This document shows, one piece after another, positions 1 through 5,623 of a DNA stretch of 5,650 bases. The notes under the pieces were generated by a model that did no database searches, had not been told where the DNA came from, and saw only the letters and a program-made list of their open reading frames with translations. A program made the translations under genes and the position numbers. Origin of the DNA: Chloroflexota bacterium (GTDB taxonomy: Bacteria; Chloroflexota; Dehalococcoidia; Lucifugimonadales; JACPCL1); the NCBI GenBank assembly GCA_016210375.1, contig JACQUH010000339.1, positions 1 through 5,650 on the forward strand, given 5' to 3'. The stretch's first letter is position 1, and the number at the start of each line of letters is the position of its first letter.

Positions 1-72
1 CAGCACGGGGGTCTTGGACTTCAGCACCTTCTCCTCAAACTCTGCATCCGTTACCGCTACGGGGTGAGCCAC
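1..72 (-). CDS. trxA: Thioredoxin-like protein, N-terminal 24 codons (runs off the left edge)
   Basis: Read on the minus strand from GTG at 72-70, the frame stays open to the edge and gives MAHPVAVTDAEFEEKVLKSK followed by TPVL. This matches the start of classical thioredoxins: a short lead-in, V-TDAEFEEKVL as first strand and helix, then K-S-x-x-PVL leading into the strand before the WCGPC active site. The active site itself lies outside the window, so redox function cannot be confirmed. Thioredoxins reduce protein disulfides in the cytoplasm. The GTG start is chosen because a strong Shine-Dalgarno (GGGAGG, complement of 79-84) sits 6 nt upstream. The gene is divergent from the methyltransferase gene. 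It could also be a thioredoxin domain of a larger protein. Confidence 0.78.
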   Translation of the reverse strand, partial: MAHPVAVTDAEFEEKVLKSKTPVL

Positions 73-78
73 TCGTTT

Positions 79-108
79 CCTCCCAGTGTTATTGGCTTGT
101 CTACTATA
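79..108 (-). promoter_or_regulatory. Ribosome binding site and possible -10 box for the thioredoxin-like gene
   Basis: On the minus strand, GGGAGG (complement of 79-84) lies 6 nt before the GTG start and decides that start. Further upstream TATAGT (complement of 103-108) matches the TATAAT consensus in 5 of 6 positions and would place transcription start near 96, giving a short leader. No convincing -35 box is seen at 16-18 nt. The Shine-Dalgarno is solid; the -10 is tentative. Confidence 0.5.
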
Positions 109-146
109 TTGGATGCGATGGAGGTACCGGGGATGCAGGCTAACCC

Positions 147-160
147 GCTCGCCTGCGAGC
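147..160. repeat. Small inverted repeat in the divergent intergenic region
   Basis: GCTCGC (147-152) and GCGAGC (155-160) are perfect reverse complements separated by two bases. It is short and GC-rich and may be chance or a weak hairpin. The rest of 109-236 shows no gene, RNA or other motif I can support. Confidence 0.3.
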
Positions 161-236
161 CGCCGCCCAGTGTACCGTGCCTGCCCTGGGCCGTCAAACG
201 TGGGACTGCCGGCGACGCGCGGGCTTCTGGGGCGCA

Positions 237-265
237 TTGCCGCCTGGCCAGGCGTGCGCTACAGT
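237..265 (+). promoter_or_regulatory. Candidate promoter of the methyltransferase-nuclease gene
   Basis: TTGCCG (237-242) and TACAGT (260-265) are separated by exactly 17 nt and each matches the sigma-70 hexamers in 4 of 6 positions. Transcription would start near 272, leaving a leader of about 85 nt before the ATG at 357. This is the best-spaced pair I found in the intergenic region, but the match is modest and untested. A perfect palindrome occupies most of the spacer. Confidence 0.33.
241..254. promoter_or_regulatory. Perfect 14-bp palindrome, possible operator
   Basis: CGCCTGGCCAGGCG equals its own reverse complement. It falls between the candidate -35 and -10 boxes of the methyltransferase gene, where a dimeric repressor would block transcription. 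Restriction-modification genes are often controlled by such operators (C proteins or the methyltransferase itself). No regulator gene is visible next door, so the role is inferred from position and symmetry alone. Confidence 0.35.
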
Positions 266-344
266 ATGCTCAGCGCCAACATCCTGCGCGCATGAACGCC
301 CGACCCCGTGCGCCAGTCCGCCCGCAAGGCTCAGGCGGCTGCCT

Positions 345-349
345 AGAGG
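345..349 (+). promoter_or_regulatory. Ribosome binding site for the methyltransferase-nuclease gene
   Basis: AGAGG ends 7 nt before the ATG at 357. It favours this ATG over the upstream GTG at 177, which shares the frame but would add 60 residues of compositionally odd, non-homologous-looking sequence. Confidence 0.6.
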
Positions 350-356
350 TTACAGA

Positions 357-2672
357 ATGACTTCCTTTTCAACACAGTCAGCGGCTGAACCAATACGCCG
401 TGCGTTTCCCGCTGAGAAGTCTAAGGCTTGGCATTTCAAGCTCCATCCCTACTACACAAAGCAGCCATCAAACGTAGTGGCTGAGTACATACGCCATTTT
501 TGCCCGCAGGGCGGACTGGTGGTTGACCCATTTTGCGGCACGGGCGTCACAGGGATTGAAGCCCTCACCAACAGGCGGCGTACTGTTTGCCTTGACTTGG
601 ACCCGCTGGCGGCTTTTATCACCAGGCAGACCTTGCTCTCTCCTGCAGATCTGAACGTTTTTTGGGAAGCCTTTCGGCAGGTGGAGCGAGAAATGCGCCC
701 CACAGTCACTTTTCTGGGAAAGGCGTCCCCTAAAGTGTTGGAGGAGTACAAGCTAGAGGCTTGGTATCCCCGTGGCGTCAAGCTTCCCTCCAACGCCGAC
801 CGTGGATATGTAGAAGACCTCTTCGGCAAAGCACAGCTAATCGGTCTGGCCCATCTCAGGGAAGCCATAATGCGAGTCAGAGATGTTCAAGCTCGTGAAC
901 TTTTGCTTTTCGCCTTTTCTGGTATCCTTGCCCGCGCCAGCATAACCTATAGCATTGACTCCAAACATGCAGGTGGAGGGGACAGTGGCATATTCAAAGT
1001 CTACAGATATTGGGTTCCTCCCAAGCCTGACTATCGTGACGTGTGGGGACTTTTTGCCACAAGAGCGCGCCTTGTAGCGAGTGCCAAATCACGAGGAAAC
1101 GCCGTTCTCGGCGACTATCCAGTGGAGGAGGAGACTTTTTCGGTTCATTGCGACTCTGCTGAAAACCTACTGAAATATGTAAAGCCCAAGAGCGTAGACT
1201 ACGTTTATATTGACCCGCCTTATGGCGCGCATATAACCTACCTTGACCTTAGCACCATGTGGCACGCATGGCTGGGGTTTGACGTTACGAAAGAACAGAG
1301 GGCAAGAGAGGCGATTGTAGGGGGAGAGCAGCAGTTTGACGAAAAACACTACCTTGACGTTTTGGAGGAAAGCTTTAAAGCCATGTTCTTGTCTCTAAAG
1401 GGTGACTGCTGGCTTTCCTTAGTTTTCCACCACAAACAGACCAACCTTTGGTACCAAATACGGGACATGCTTAGATACACTGGGTTTACCTACGTTAACA
1501 CCGTAGCGCAACCTCTGGCGAAGCAGACCTTTCACAAGGTAAAGAATCCCCTCAGAGTGCTTGGAGAAAGCCTGATCGTGAACTTTCAGAAGAGTTCCAC
1601 CAGACGAATACACCAACCCATGTCTCTCCCTATGGCTAACATTATCAAGAACACCGCAGAACGGGCTATAGCTAGAGAAGGAGGGGCAACAACGGAAGAA
1701 ATAATGAGAGAAGTAGTTCCGGAGCTGTTTGAGGCTGAGTTGTTCATAGACGCCGCCTCCAAGAACATGGGGGATATCGTGGCCATCCTGGAAAGTGACT
1801 TTGAGCTAGGCAGCGATGACCTTTGGCATCTAAGGCCTGGCCGTAAACTTGGTGACTTCATACCCTCGTACGACCGTGTTCGGTACTACGTCATTAGCTG
1901 CCTACGTACTGCTCGTTTGGCTACGTTTGATGAGATAGTCACAAAAGTGCTGCCGCTCCTTACCAACGGTCACGAACCCACAAATCAGGATATAGACGGT
2001 GTTCTGAAAGAGGTCGCGGTTTCCCGTGATGGCATACACTGGCAACTTAAGGACCCATCTTTGTTAGCAATACAAGAGCGTCTGCCGTTTGACAGTTCAG
2101 TGCAAGAGCGGGTTCCAGTAGAGATCCCACCGGGTACAACCCATAACCAGCAAATCTACCGCCTGGCAGTTCTGTGTCTGAAGGCAGGCTTTGTGCCTTA
2201 TATAGGCAAACAGGAGCGCATTAACCCTATGTTTGACCAGCTTAACCCACTTACATCCTTAGATCTCCGTACTGACCCAACTAATCAGCGGCGTATTGAA
2301 CAGATTGACATCATATGGGCCACCAAAGACGCTCGGCCTGTATGGGCATTTGAAATTGAAGAGTCCACGTCCATTCTGGGTGCCTTTGAGCGTTTCATTG
2401 CTTTGCTTTCTGCCGTCCCAGACATCGGGCGTAATCGTCGTATCACCGTTGTGGCTCCCAAAGCAAGGCGTCGCAAGCTGAACCAGGAGTTGACCACCTC
2501 TTCGTACATTGGCAACCCACAGTTCCTGGAAAACAAACTCACCTACCTGTACAACGAAGACCTAGAAAAAGCCTTCCTCAGGCTTTCTACTAAGGCCACT
2601 TTCCAAATAGGAGAACTAGCAGGCATTTGCAGATTACCGCCTAGCCCTCAGTCACGGGGGGCGTTATTGTGA
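357..2672 (+). CDS. DNA methyltransferase with C-terminal PD-(D/E)XK-like nuclease domain
   Basis: The protein has 771 residues. Residues 28-48 (HPYYTKQPSNVVAEYI) match the conserved stretch preceding motif I in many amino-methyltransferases. Motif I is DPFCGTG (57-63), which binds S-adenosylmethionine. An acidic strand end, CLDLD (78-82), follows, and the catalytic motif DPPYG is at 286-290. DPPY is typical of N6-adenine or N4-cytosine DNA methylation. The order I then IV, with a spacer of about 220 residues, is unlike the beta-class order of common N4/N6 enzymes. Residues 427-495 and 500-565 look like two winged-helix segments, each ending in a D-x-x-W-H-L or G-I-H-W-Q-L strand. Residues 598-745 resemble a PD-(D/E)XK fold, with D651 in QIDIIW and E666/E668 in FEIEEST, where E-x-E would replace the usual E-x-K. 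The likely role is modification plus cleavage of DNA in one chain. It stands alone, with lower GC than its neighbours. The methyltransferase assignment is firm; the nuclease is inferred from motif resemblance. Confidence 0.88.
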   Translation: MTSFSTQSAAEPIRRAFPAEKSKAWHFKLHPYYTKQPSNVVAEYIRHFCPQGGLVVDPFCGTGVTGIEALTNRRRTVCLDLDPLAAFITRQTLLSPADLNVFWEAFRQVEREMRPTVTFLGKASPKVLEEYKLEAWYPRGVKLPSNADRGYVEDLFGKAQLIGLAHLREAIMRVRDVQARELLLFAFSGILARASITYSIDSKHAGGGDSGIFKVYRYWVPPKPDYRDVWGLFATRARLVASAKSRGNAVLGDYPVEEETFSVHCDSAENLLKYVKPKSVDYVYIDPPYGAHITYLDLSTMWHAWLGFDVTKEQRAREAIVGGEQQFDEKHYLDVLEESFKAMFLSLKGDCWLSLVFHHKQTNLWYQIRDMLRYTGFTYVNTVAQPLAKQTFHKVKNPLRVLGESLIVNFQKSSTRRIHQPMSLPMANIIKNTAERAIAREGGATTEEIMREVVPELFEAELFIDAASKNMGDIVAILESDFELGSDDLWHLRPGRKLGDFIPSYDRVRYYVISCLRTARLATFDEIVTKVLPLLTNGHEPTNQDIDGVLKEVAVSRDGIHWQLKDPSLLAIQERLPFDSSVQERVPVEIPPGTTHNQQIYRLAVLCLKAGFVPYIGKQERINPMFDQLNPLTSLDLRTDPTNQRRIEQIDIIWATKDARPVWAFEIEESTSILGAFERFIALLSAVPDIGRNRRITVVAPKARRRKLNQELTTSSYIGNPQFLENKLTYLYNEDLEKAFLRLSTKATFQIGELAGICRLPPSPQSRGALL

Positions 2673-2755
2673 GCATCCATACCGTTACTCGGTGGTCTTC
2701 AAGGCGCTCTGCGTTTTGGCCTAAGAGAAGGATGTGACACGCCAGGAATTCCCCC

Positions 2756-2911
2756 ATGACCACCACCGTCTCCGCCCTCCTTGACCTGGAAGCTGACCTG
2801 CGCCGCGCCCTCTCCGGCGAGGTGCGCTTTGACACCGTCAGCAAGGCCCTCTACAGCACCGACGCCTCCCACCTTCGTCTGGCCTTCCAGCGGGCGTTGG
2901 GAGAGCGGTAG
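2756..2911 (+). pseudogene. Truncated FAD-linked oxidase, N-terminal remnant (51 codons)
   Basis: ATG at 2756 opens 51 codons ending in TAG at 2909-2911. The first 38 or so residues (LEADLRRALSGEVRFDTVSK, then ALYSTDAS) match the N-terminus of FAD-binding GlcD/PCMH-type oxidases, often fused to Fe-S domains, where the segment L-Y-[AS]-T-D-[AG]-S precedes the FAD-binding domain. Here it is followed by an unrelated tail, HLRLAFQRALGER, and a stop, so the FAD-binding domain and everything after it are missing. I read the other two forward frames beyond 2870 and saw no continuation. AGGA (2744-2747) sits 8 nt before the ATG, so the start signals survive. It is best read as a deletion scar of a once full-length gene; a genuine small protein is less likely. 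Confidence 0.65.
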
Positions 2912-2916
2912 AAACC

Positions 2917-2947
2917 CGTAGGGGCGAGTCGCTGACTCGCCCCTACG
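2917..2947. repeat. Perfect 14-bp inverted repeat with 3-nt loop between convergent genes
   Basis: CGTAGGGGCGAGTC (2917-2930) and GACTCGCCCCTACG (2934-2947) are exact reverse complements around the loop GCT. It lies 5 nt after the oxidase remnant's stop and 35 nt beyond the stop of the DUF4395 gene, so it could end transcription from both sides. Neither strand shows a proper T run after the stem (minus strand has only GGTTTCT). The GTAGGGGCG...CGCCCCTAC form is, from memory, a common dispersed palindrome in Chloroflexota and some other genomes, so a repetitive element is as likely as a terminator. Confidence 0.7.
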
Positions 2948-2982
2948 TTCGCTGCCCCTTCGCTCCTGCCAGAGCCAGGGGG

Positions 2983-3489
2983 CTACGCCTGCGCCTTGCC
3001 CCTTTGGGCCAGGTCCAGGTCATAGCAGCTCTCGCAGATGGAGGCGGGGATGAGGCCCCAGTGCATCAGCCTGTTGAAGACATAGCAGCCCATGCAGAAG
3101 CCAAGGAAGGCCTCCAGGCTGGCAAAGAAGACCAGCACGCCCAGGACGCTGAAGGCCGCCGCCTGCATCCCAAAGACCCAGTACAGCAGCAGCGCCGACC
3201 AGGAGAAGACCACGCCCACCGCCTGGGCGAAGCGCTTGGGCGGGCCGGGCACGGGCTTGACGTGGTCCCCAAAGAGGGGCACGAGCACCCGCGTGGCCAG
3301 CAGGCCCGCAGGGCTGAGGGTCGGGCCAGTCAGCACGCGAGCCAGGAAGCCATAGGCCAGCAAAAACAGGAGCCACGGCTGCTGCAAGAGGATGGTCGCG
3401 GCGGCCATCGCCACCACCATGCCGGCCACCATGCGGGCGGCGTAGTCGTTGGCCGGGTCAGGGAAGGAGAAGACTTGCCGCAGGGTCAT
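2983..3489 (-). CDS. DUF4395 family integral membrane protein
   Basis: This 168-residue protein shows DUF4395 hallmarks: an FPDPANDYAAR start (9-19), an early G-P (55-56) after a helix, PPKRFAQAVG (83-92) and the FCMGC motif (131-135). Hydrophobic segments at about 20-34, 36-52, 90-106 and 108-130 give four probable membrane helices. The function of the family is not known. There are two CxxC pairs, C132/C135 at the end of the last helix and C152/C155 (CESC) in the C-terminal tail, which could carry thiol or metal chemistry. It is the last gene of the operon with the cysteine synthase and ThiF-like enzyme, 20 nt after the synthase stop, which suggests a role in sulfur handling or transport. 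Shine-Dalgarno GAGGTC (complement of 3495-3500) sits 5 nt before the ATG. Confidence 0.85.
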   Translation of the reverse strand: MTLRQVFSFPDPANDYAARMVAGMVVAMAAATILLQQPWLLFLLAYGFLARVLTGPTLSPAGLLATRVLVPLFGDHVKPVPGPPKRFAQAVGVVFSWSALLLYWVFGMQAAAFSVLGVLVFFASLEAFLGFCMGCYVFNRLMHWGLIPASICESCYDLDLAQRGKAQA

Positions 3490-3509
3490 GGTTTGACCTC
3501 AGGATCTGT

Positions 3510-4520
3510 TCACCACCATATCTTGCCCTCCACCTCCATCTCCAGGTCAGAATAGCTCTTGCTCCAGAGGCCGGTGCTCAGGTACTTCCACCCGCCATCG
3601 GCCAGAAGACAGACGATGTTGCCCTTCTCCATGCGGCGCGCCACCTTCAGAGCGCAGGCCACCACGGCGCCCGAGGAGACGCCAGCGAAGACGCCCTCCC
3701 TGTGCAGCAGCTCCTTCGTCATCTTGAAGGACTCTTCGCTGGAGACCATGATGCGGGCATCCAGCATGGACAGGTCCAGGATGGGCGGTACAAAGCCCTC
3801 CTCCAGGCTGCGCAACCCGGAGATGGAGTCGTCGGGCTGGGGGGCCGCGGCCACAATCCTCACGTCGGAGTTGTGCTCTTTGAGCCGGCGTCCGTTGCCC
3901 ATCAGGGTGCCGCCGGTACCCAGGCCCGCCACAAACACGTCCACCTCCGGCAGGTCGCGGACGATCTCCACTGCTGTGCCCTCGTAGTGGGCCTGGGGGT
4001 TGGCCGAATTGCCGTACTGGTACGGCATGAAGTACTGCGGGTTCTCCGCCACCATCTTCTGGGCCACGGCAATGGAGCCGTTGGTCCCGCGACGCCAGTC
4101 GGAGTAGTGGATCTGGGCGTCAAAGGCCTGGAGGAGCTGCACCCGCTCGGCGCTGACGTTCTTGGGCATCACCACCTCTACCCGGTACCCCTTTAGCTTG
4201 CCCACCATGGCCAGACCGATGCCCGTGTTGCCGCTGGTCGGCTCCAGGATGATCTTGTCGGGTGTCAAGAGGCCCTGGGCCTCGGCCTGCTCAATCATGG
4301 TCAGGGCGATCCGGTCCTTCACGCTGCCCGTGGGGTTGTTGCCCTCCAGCTTGGCAAAGAGCCGCAGCCCTGGCTTTGGGGACAGGTGAACCAGCTCCAC
4401 CAGGGGGGTGTTCCCGATAGCCGCCAGGACTCCTGGCCGTGCGGGGCCGGCTTTCTCCCGGCCTGCGCCATCGGTGGTGATCACCCGCGTGCGGGTGCGC
4501 ATGTCATTCTTCGTTGTCAT
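3510..4520 (-). CDS. cysM: Cysteine synthase, CysM type (probable O-phosphoserine / carrier-thiocarboxylate dependent)
   Basis: The 336-residue protein is a fold-type II PLP enzyme that makes L-cysteine by replacing an activated serine side chain with sulfur. The PLP lysine is K68 in NPTGSVKDR (62-70). PTSGNTG (94-100) binds the substrate carboxylate, GTGGT (201-205) the PLP phosphate, and GVFAGVSSGA spans 276-285. The C-terminus (ADGGWKYLSTG, ending EGKIWW) resembles M. tuberculosis CysM, which uses O-phosphoserine and the CysO thiocarboxylate. R237 in GLRSLEEGFVP aligns with the phosphate-recognising Arg220 of that enzyme; the offset of 17 also fits K68 against Lys51 (numbers from memory). 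The roughly 30-residue N-terminal lead is longer than usual; the ATG at codon 7 (4502) is an alternative start. It begins 2 nt after the stop of the ThiF-like gene with no clear Shine-Dalgarno, implying translational coupling. Confidence 0.92.
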   Translation of the reverse strand: MTTKNDMRTRTRVITTDGAGREKAGPARPGVLAAIGNTPLVELVHLSPKPGLRLFAKLEGNNPTGSVKDRIALTMIEQAEAQGLLTPDKIILEPTSGNTGIGLAMVGKLKGYRVEVVMPKNVSAERVQLLQAFDAQIHYSDWRRGTNGSIAVAQKMVAENPQYFMPYQYGNSANPQAHYEGTAVEIVRDLPEVDVFVAGLGTGGTLMGNGRRLKEHNSDVRIVAAAPQPDDSISGLRSLEEGFVPPILDLSMLDARIMVSSEESFKMTKELLHREGVFAGVSSGAVVACALKVARRMEKGNIVCLLADGGWKYLSTGLWSKSYSDLEMEVEGKIWW

Positions 4521-4522
4521 GG

Positions 4523-5380
4523 TTATCCGATGAGGGCCGACCCGTTGGTAGCGTTCCCGGTGTGAGGCACCCCGCAGAACTCCTCGTAGTCAATGAGCTC
4601 CGTCACGGTGGGATGGTCGCCGCACACCGGGCATTTGGGGTTGCGGCGCACTTTCACCTGGCGGAAGTCCATATCCAGGGCGTCAAACATCAGGAGCCGC
4701 CCCGTCAGGGTGTTCCCCAGGCCCAGGATGTGCTTGTTGGTCTCCACCGCCTGGTTGGAGCCGACGATGCCCGGCAGCACGCCCAGGACTCCCGCCTCGG
4801 CGCAGCTTGGCACCATGCCAGGGGGCGGAGGCGTTGGGTACAGGCACCGGTAGCACCCCTTGCCCGGCACAAAGGTGGAGGCCTGCCCCTCAAACAGGAA
4901 GATGCTGCCGTGGACGCAGGGCACGCCCATCATCACGCAGGCGTCGTTCACCAGGTAGCGAGTGGGGAAATTGTCGCTGCCGTCCACCACGATGTCAAAG
5001 TCCTTCAGGACCTCCAGGGCATTATCTGAGCGCAGGGCGACAGGTATCTTGAGCACGTTCACGTCAGGGTTGATGGAATGGATGGTATCCTCGGCCGAGT
5101 CCACCTTGGGCCGCCCGATGTCTTTGGTGTGGTGGAGAAGCTGGCGCTGGAGATTGGTGATATCCACCACGTCAAAGTCCACGATACCCAGGGTGCCGAC
5201 GCCGGCGGCGGCCAGGTAGAGGGCCGCGGGCGAGCCGAGGCCGCCCGCGCCGAGGAGGAGCACCCTGGCGTCCATGAGCTTGCGCTGTCCCGCGCCGCCA
5301 ATCTGGGGCATGATGATGTGCCGGCTATACCGGCGCGCCTGCTCGGGTGTGAAGAGTCGCAGTTGTTGGGTCAAAGGCAT
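4523..5380 (-). CDS. moeB: ThiF/MoeB-family sulfur-carrier adenylyltransferase without rhodanese domain
   Basis: The 285-residue E1-like enzyme would activate the C-terminal glycine of a ThiS/MoaD/CysO-type carrier with ATP so that sulfur can be loaded as a thiocarboxylate. RRYSRHIIMPQIG (16-28) is the usual start. GAGGLGS (44-50) is the nucleotide loop, D68/D70 end the next strand, NLQRQ (76-80) holds the arginine finger, and DGSDNFPTRY (133-142) follows. Zinc ligands are C176/C179 (CYRC) and C250/C253 (CPVC). C193 in SCAEAGVLG is in the place of the carrier-linked cysteine of ThiF and MOCS3. The end, ELIDYEEFCGVP (261-272), resembles the linker to a rhodanese domain in MoeZ-like proteins, but the protein stops 13 residues later. 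It is the first gene of the operon. MoeB, ThiF and MoeZ-like names cannot be separated by sequence alone; the CysM neighbour favours a cysteine role. Confidence 0.9.
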   Translation of the reverse strand: MPLTQQLRLFTPEQARRYSRHIIMPQIGGAGQRKLMDARVLLLGAGGLGSPAALYLAAAGVGTLGIVDFDVVDITNLQRQLLHHTKDIGRPKVDSAEDTIHSINPDVNVLKIPVALRSDNALEVLKDFDIVVDGSDNFPTRYLVNDACVMMGVPCVHGSIFLFEGQASTFVPGKGCYRCLYPTPPPPGMVPSCAEAGVLGVLPGIVGSNQAVETNKHILGLGNTLTGRLLMFDALDMDFRQVKVRRNPKCPVCGDHPTVTELIDYEEFCGVPHTGNATNGSALIG

Positions 5381-5388
5381 CCCCCTTG

Positions 5389-5396
5389 CCTCTCCT
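5389..5396 (-). promoter_or_regulatory. Ribosome binding site of the ThiF/MoeB-like gene
   Basis: On the minus strand, AGGAGAGG (complement of 5389-5396) ends 8 nt before the ATG at 5380-5378. It supports this start over the internal ATG at codon 24, which would cut off the conserved RRYSRHI segment. Confidence 0.65.
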
Positions 5397-5405
5397 CTGG
5401 CTAGC

Positions 5406-5432
5406 TGTATATTTGATGCACCGCCCCGTCCA
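5406..5432 (-). promoter_or_regulatory. Weak promoter candidate for the moeB-cysM-DUF4395 operon
   Basis: On the minus strand TGGACG (complement of 5427-5432) and TATACA (complement of 5406-5411) each match the sigma-70 hexamers in 4 of 6 positions, but the 15-nt spacer is short. An imperfect hairpin, TGCACC (5417-5422) with GGTGCA (5436-5441), overlaps it and could be an operator. Nothing else convincing is seen in 5433-5578 beyond two copies of GCAGAGGCG (5439-5447 and 5489-5497). Confidence 0.25.
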
Positions 5433-5578
5433 GCGGGTGCAGAGGCGCATCTATCTTACCATGATTGAGGTGGGTGGGGGATTGCCCCGCAGAGGCGACG
5501 CGTGGGCTAGAACTACCGCATCCTGATGGTGTTTGACAAAATACTCTGCCGTTTGGGTTCCGACCTAACCCCCTCTGG

Positions 5579-5606
5579 CTCCCCCTTCCCGCACGGGAAG
5601 GGGGAG
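5579..5606. repeat. Perfect 12-bp hairpin followed by an A/T-rich tract
   Basis: CTCCCCCTTCCC (5579-5590) and GGGAAGGGGGAG (5595-5606) are exact reverse complements around GCAC. On the plus strand AAAATTGTTTTG follows, so it might act as a poor rho-independent terminator for plus-strand transcription, but the T tract is interrupted and no plus-strand gene ends nearby. A dispersed intergenic palindrome is an equal possibility. Confidence 0.55.
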
Positions 5607-5623
5607 AAAATTGTTTTGAATCG

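Noticed and set aside
177..356. In-frame extension of the methyltransferase gene back to GTG at 177
   Set aside because: It adds 60 residues rich in Arg, Pro and Cys with no recognisable domain, covers the candidate promoter and palindrome, and lacks a Shine-Dalgarno, whereas the ATG at 357 has AGAGG at good spacing.
64..360. Open plus-strand frame of 98 residues between the thioredoxin-like and methyltransferase genes
   Set aside because: Its composition looks random, it has no family resemblance, it overlaps the thioredoxin start region and it ends over the methyltransferase start.
452..868. Minus-strand open frame inside the methyltransferase gene
   Set aside because: It lies wholly opposite the conserved methyltransferase motif I region and shows no family features.
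2917..2947. Calling this palindrome a standard rho-independent terminator
   Set aside because: The stem is strong but no run of T follows on either strand, so I left it as a repeat with possible terminator activity.
3004..3555. Long plus-strand open frame opposite the DUF4395 gene
   Set aside because: It is rich in His, Gly, Gln and Glu, as expected for the complement of GC-rich coding DNA, while the minus strand encodes a recognisable family.
4514..5029. Plus-strand open frame opposite the ThiF/MoeB-like gene
   Set aside because: The minus strand shows complete E1-like motifs; the plus-strand product is His- and Val-rich with no motif.
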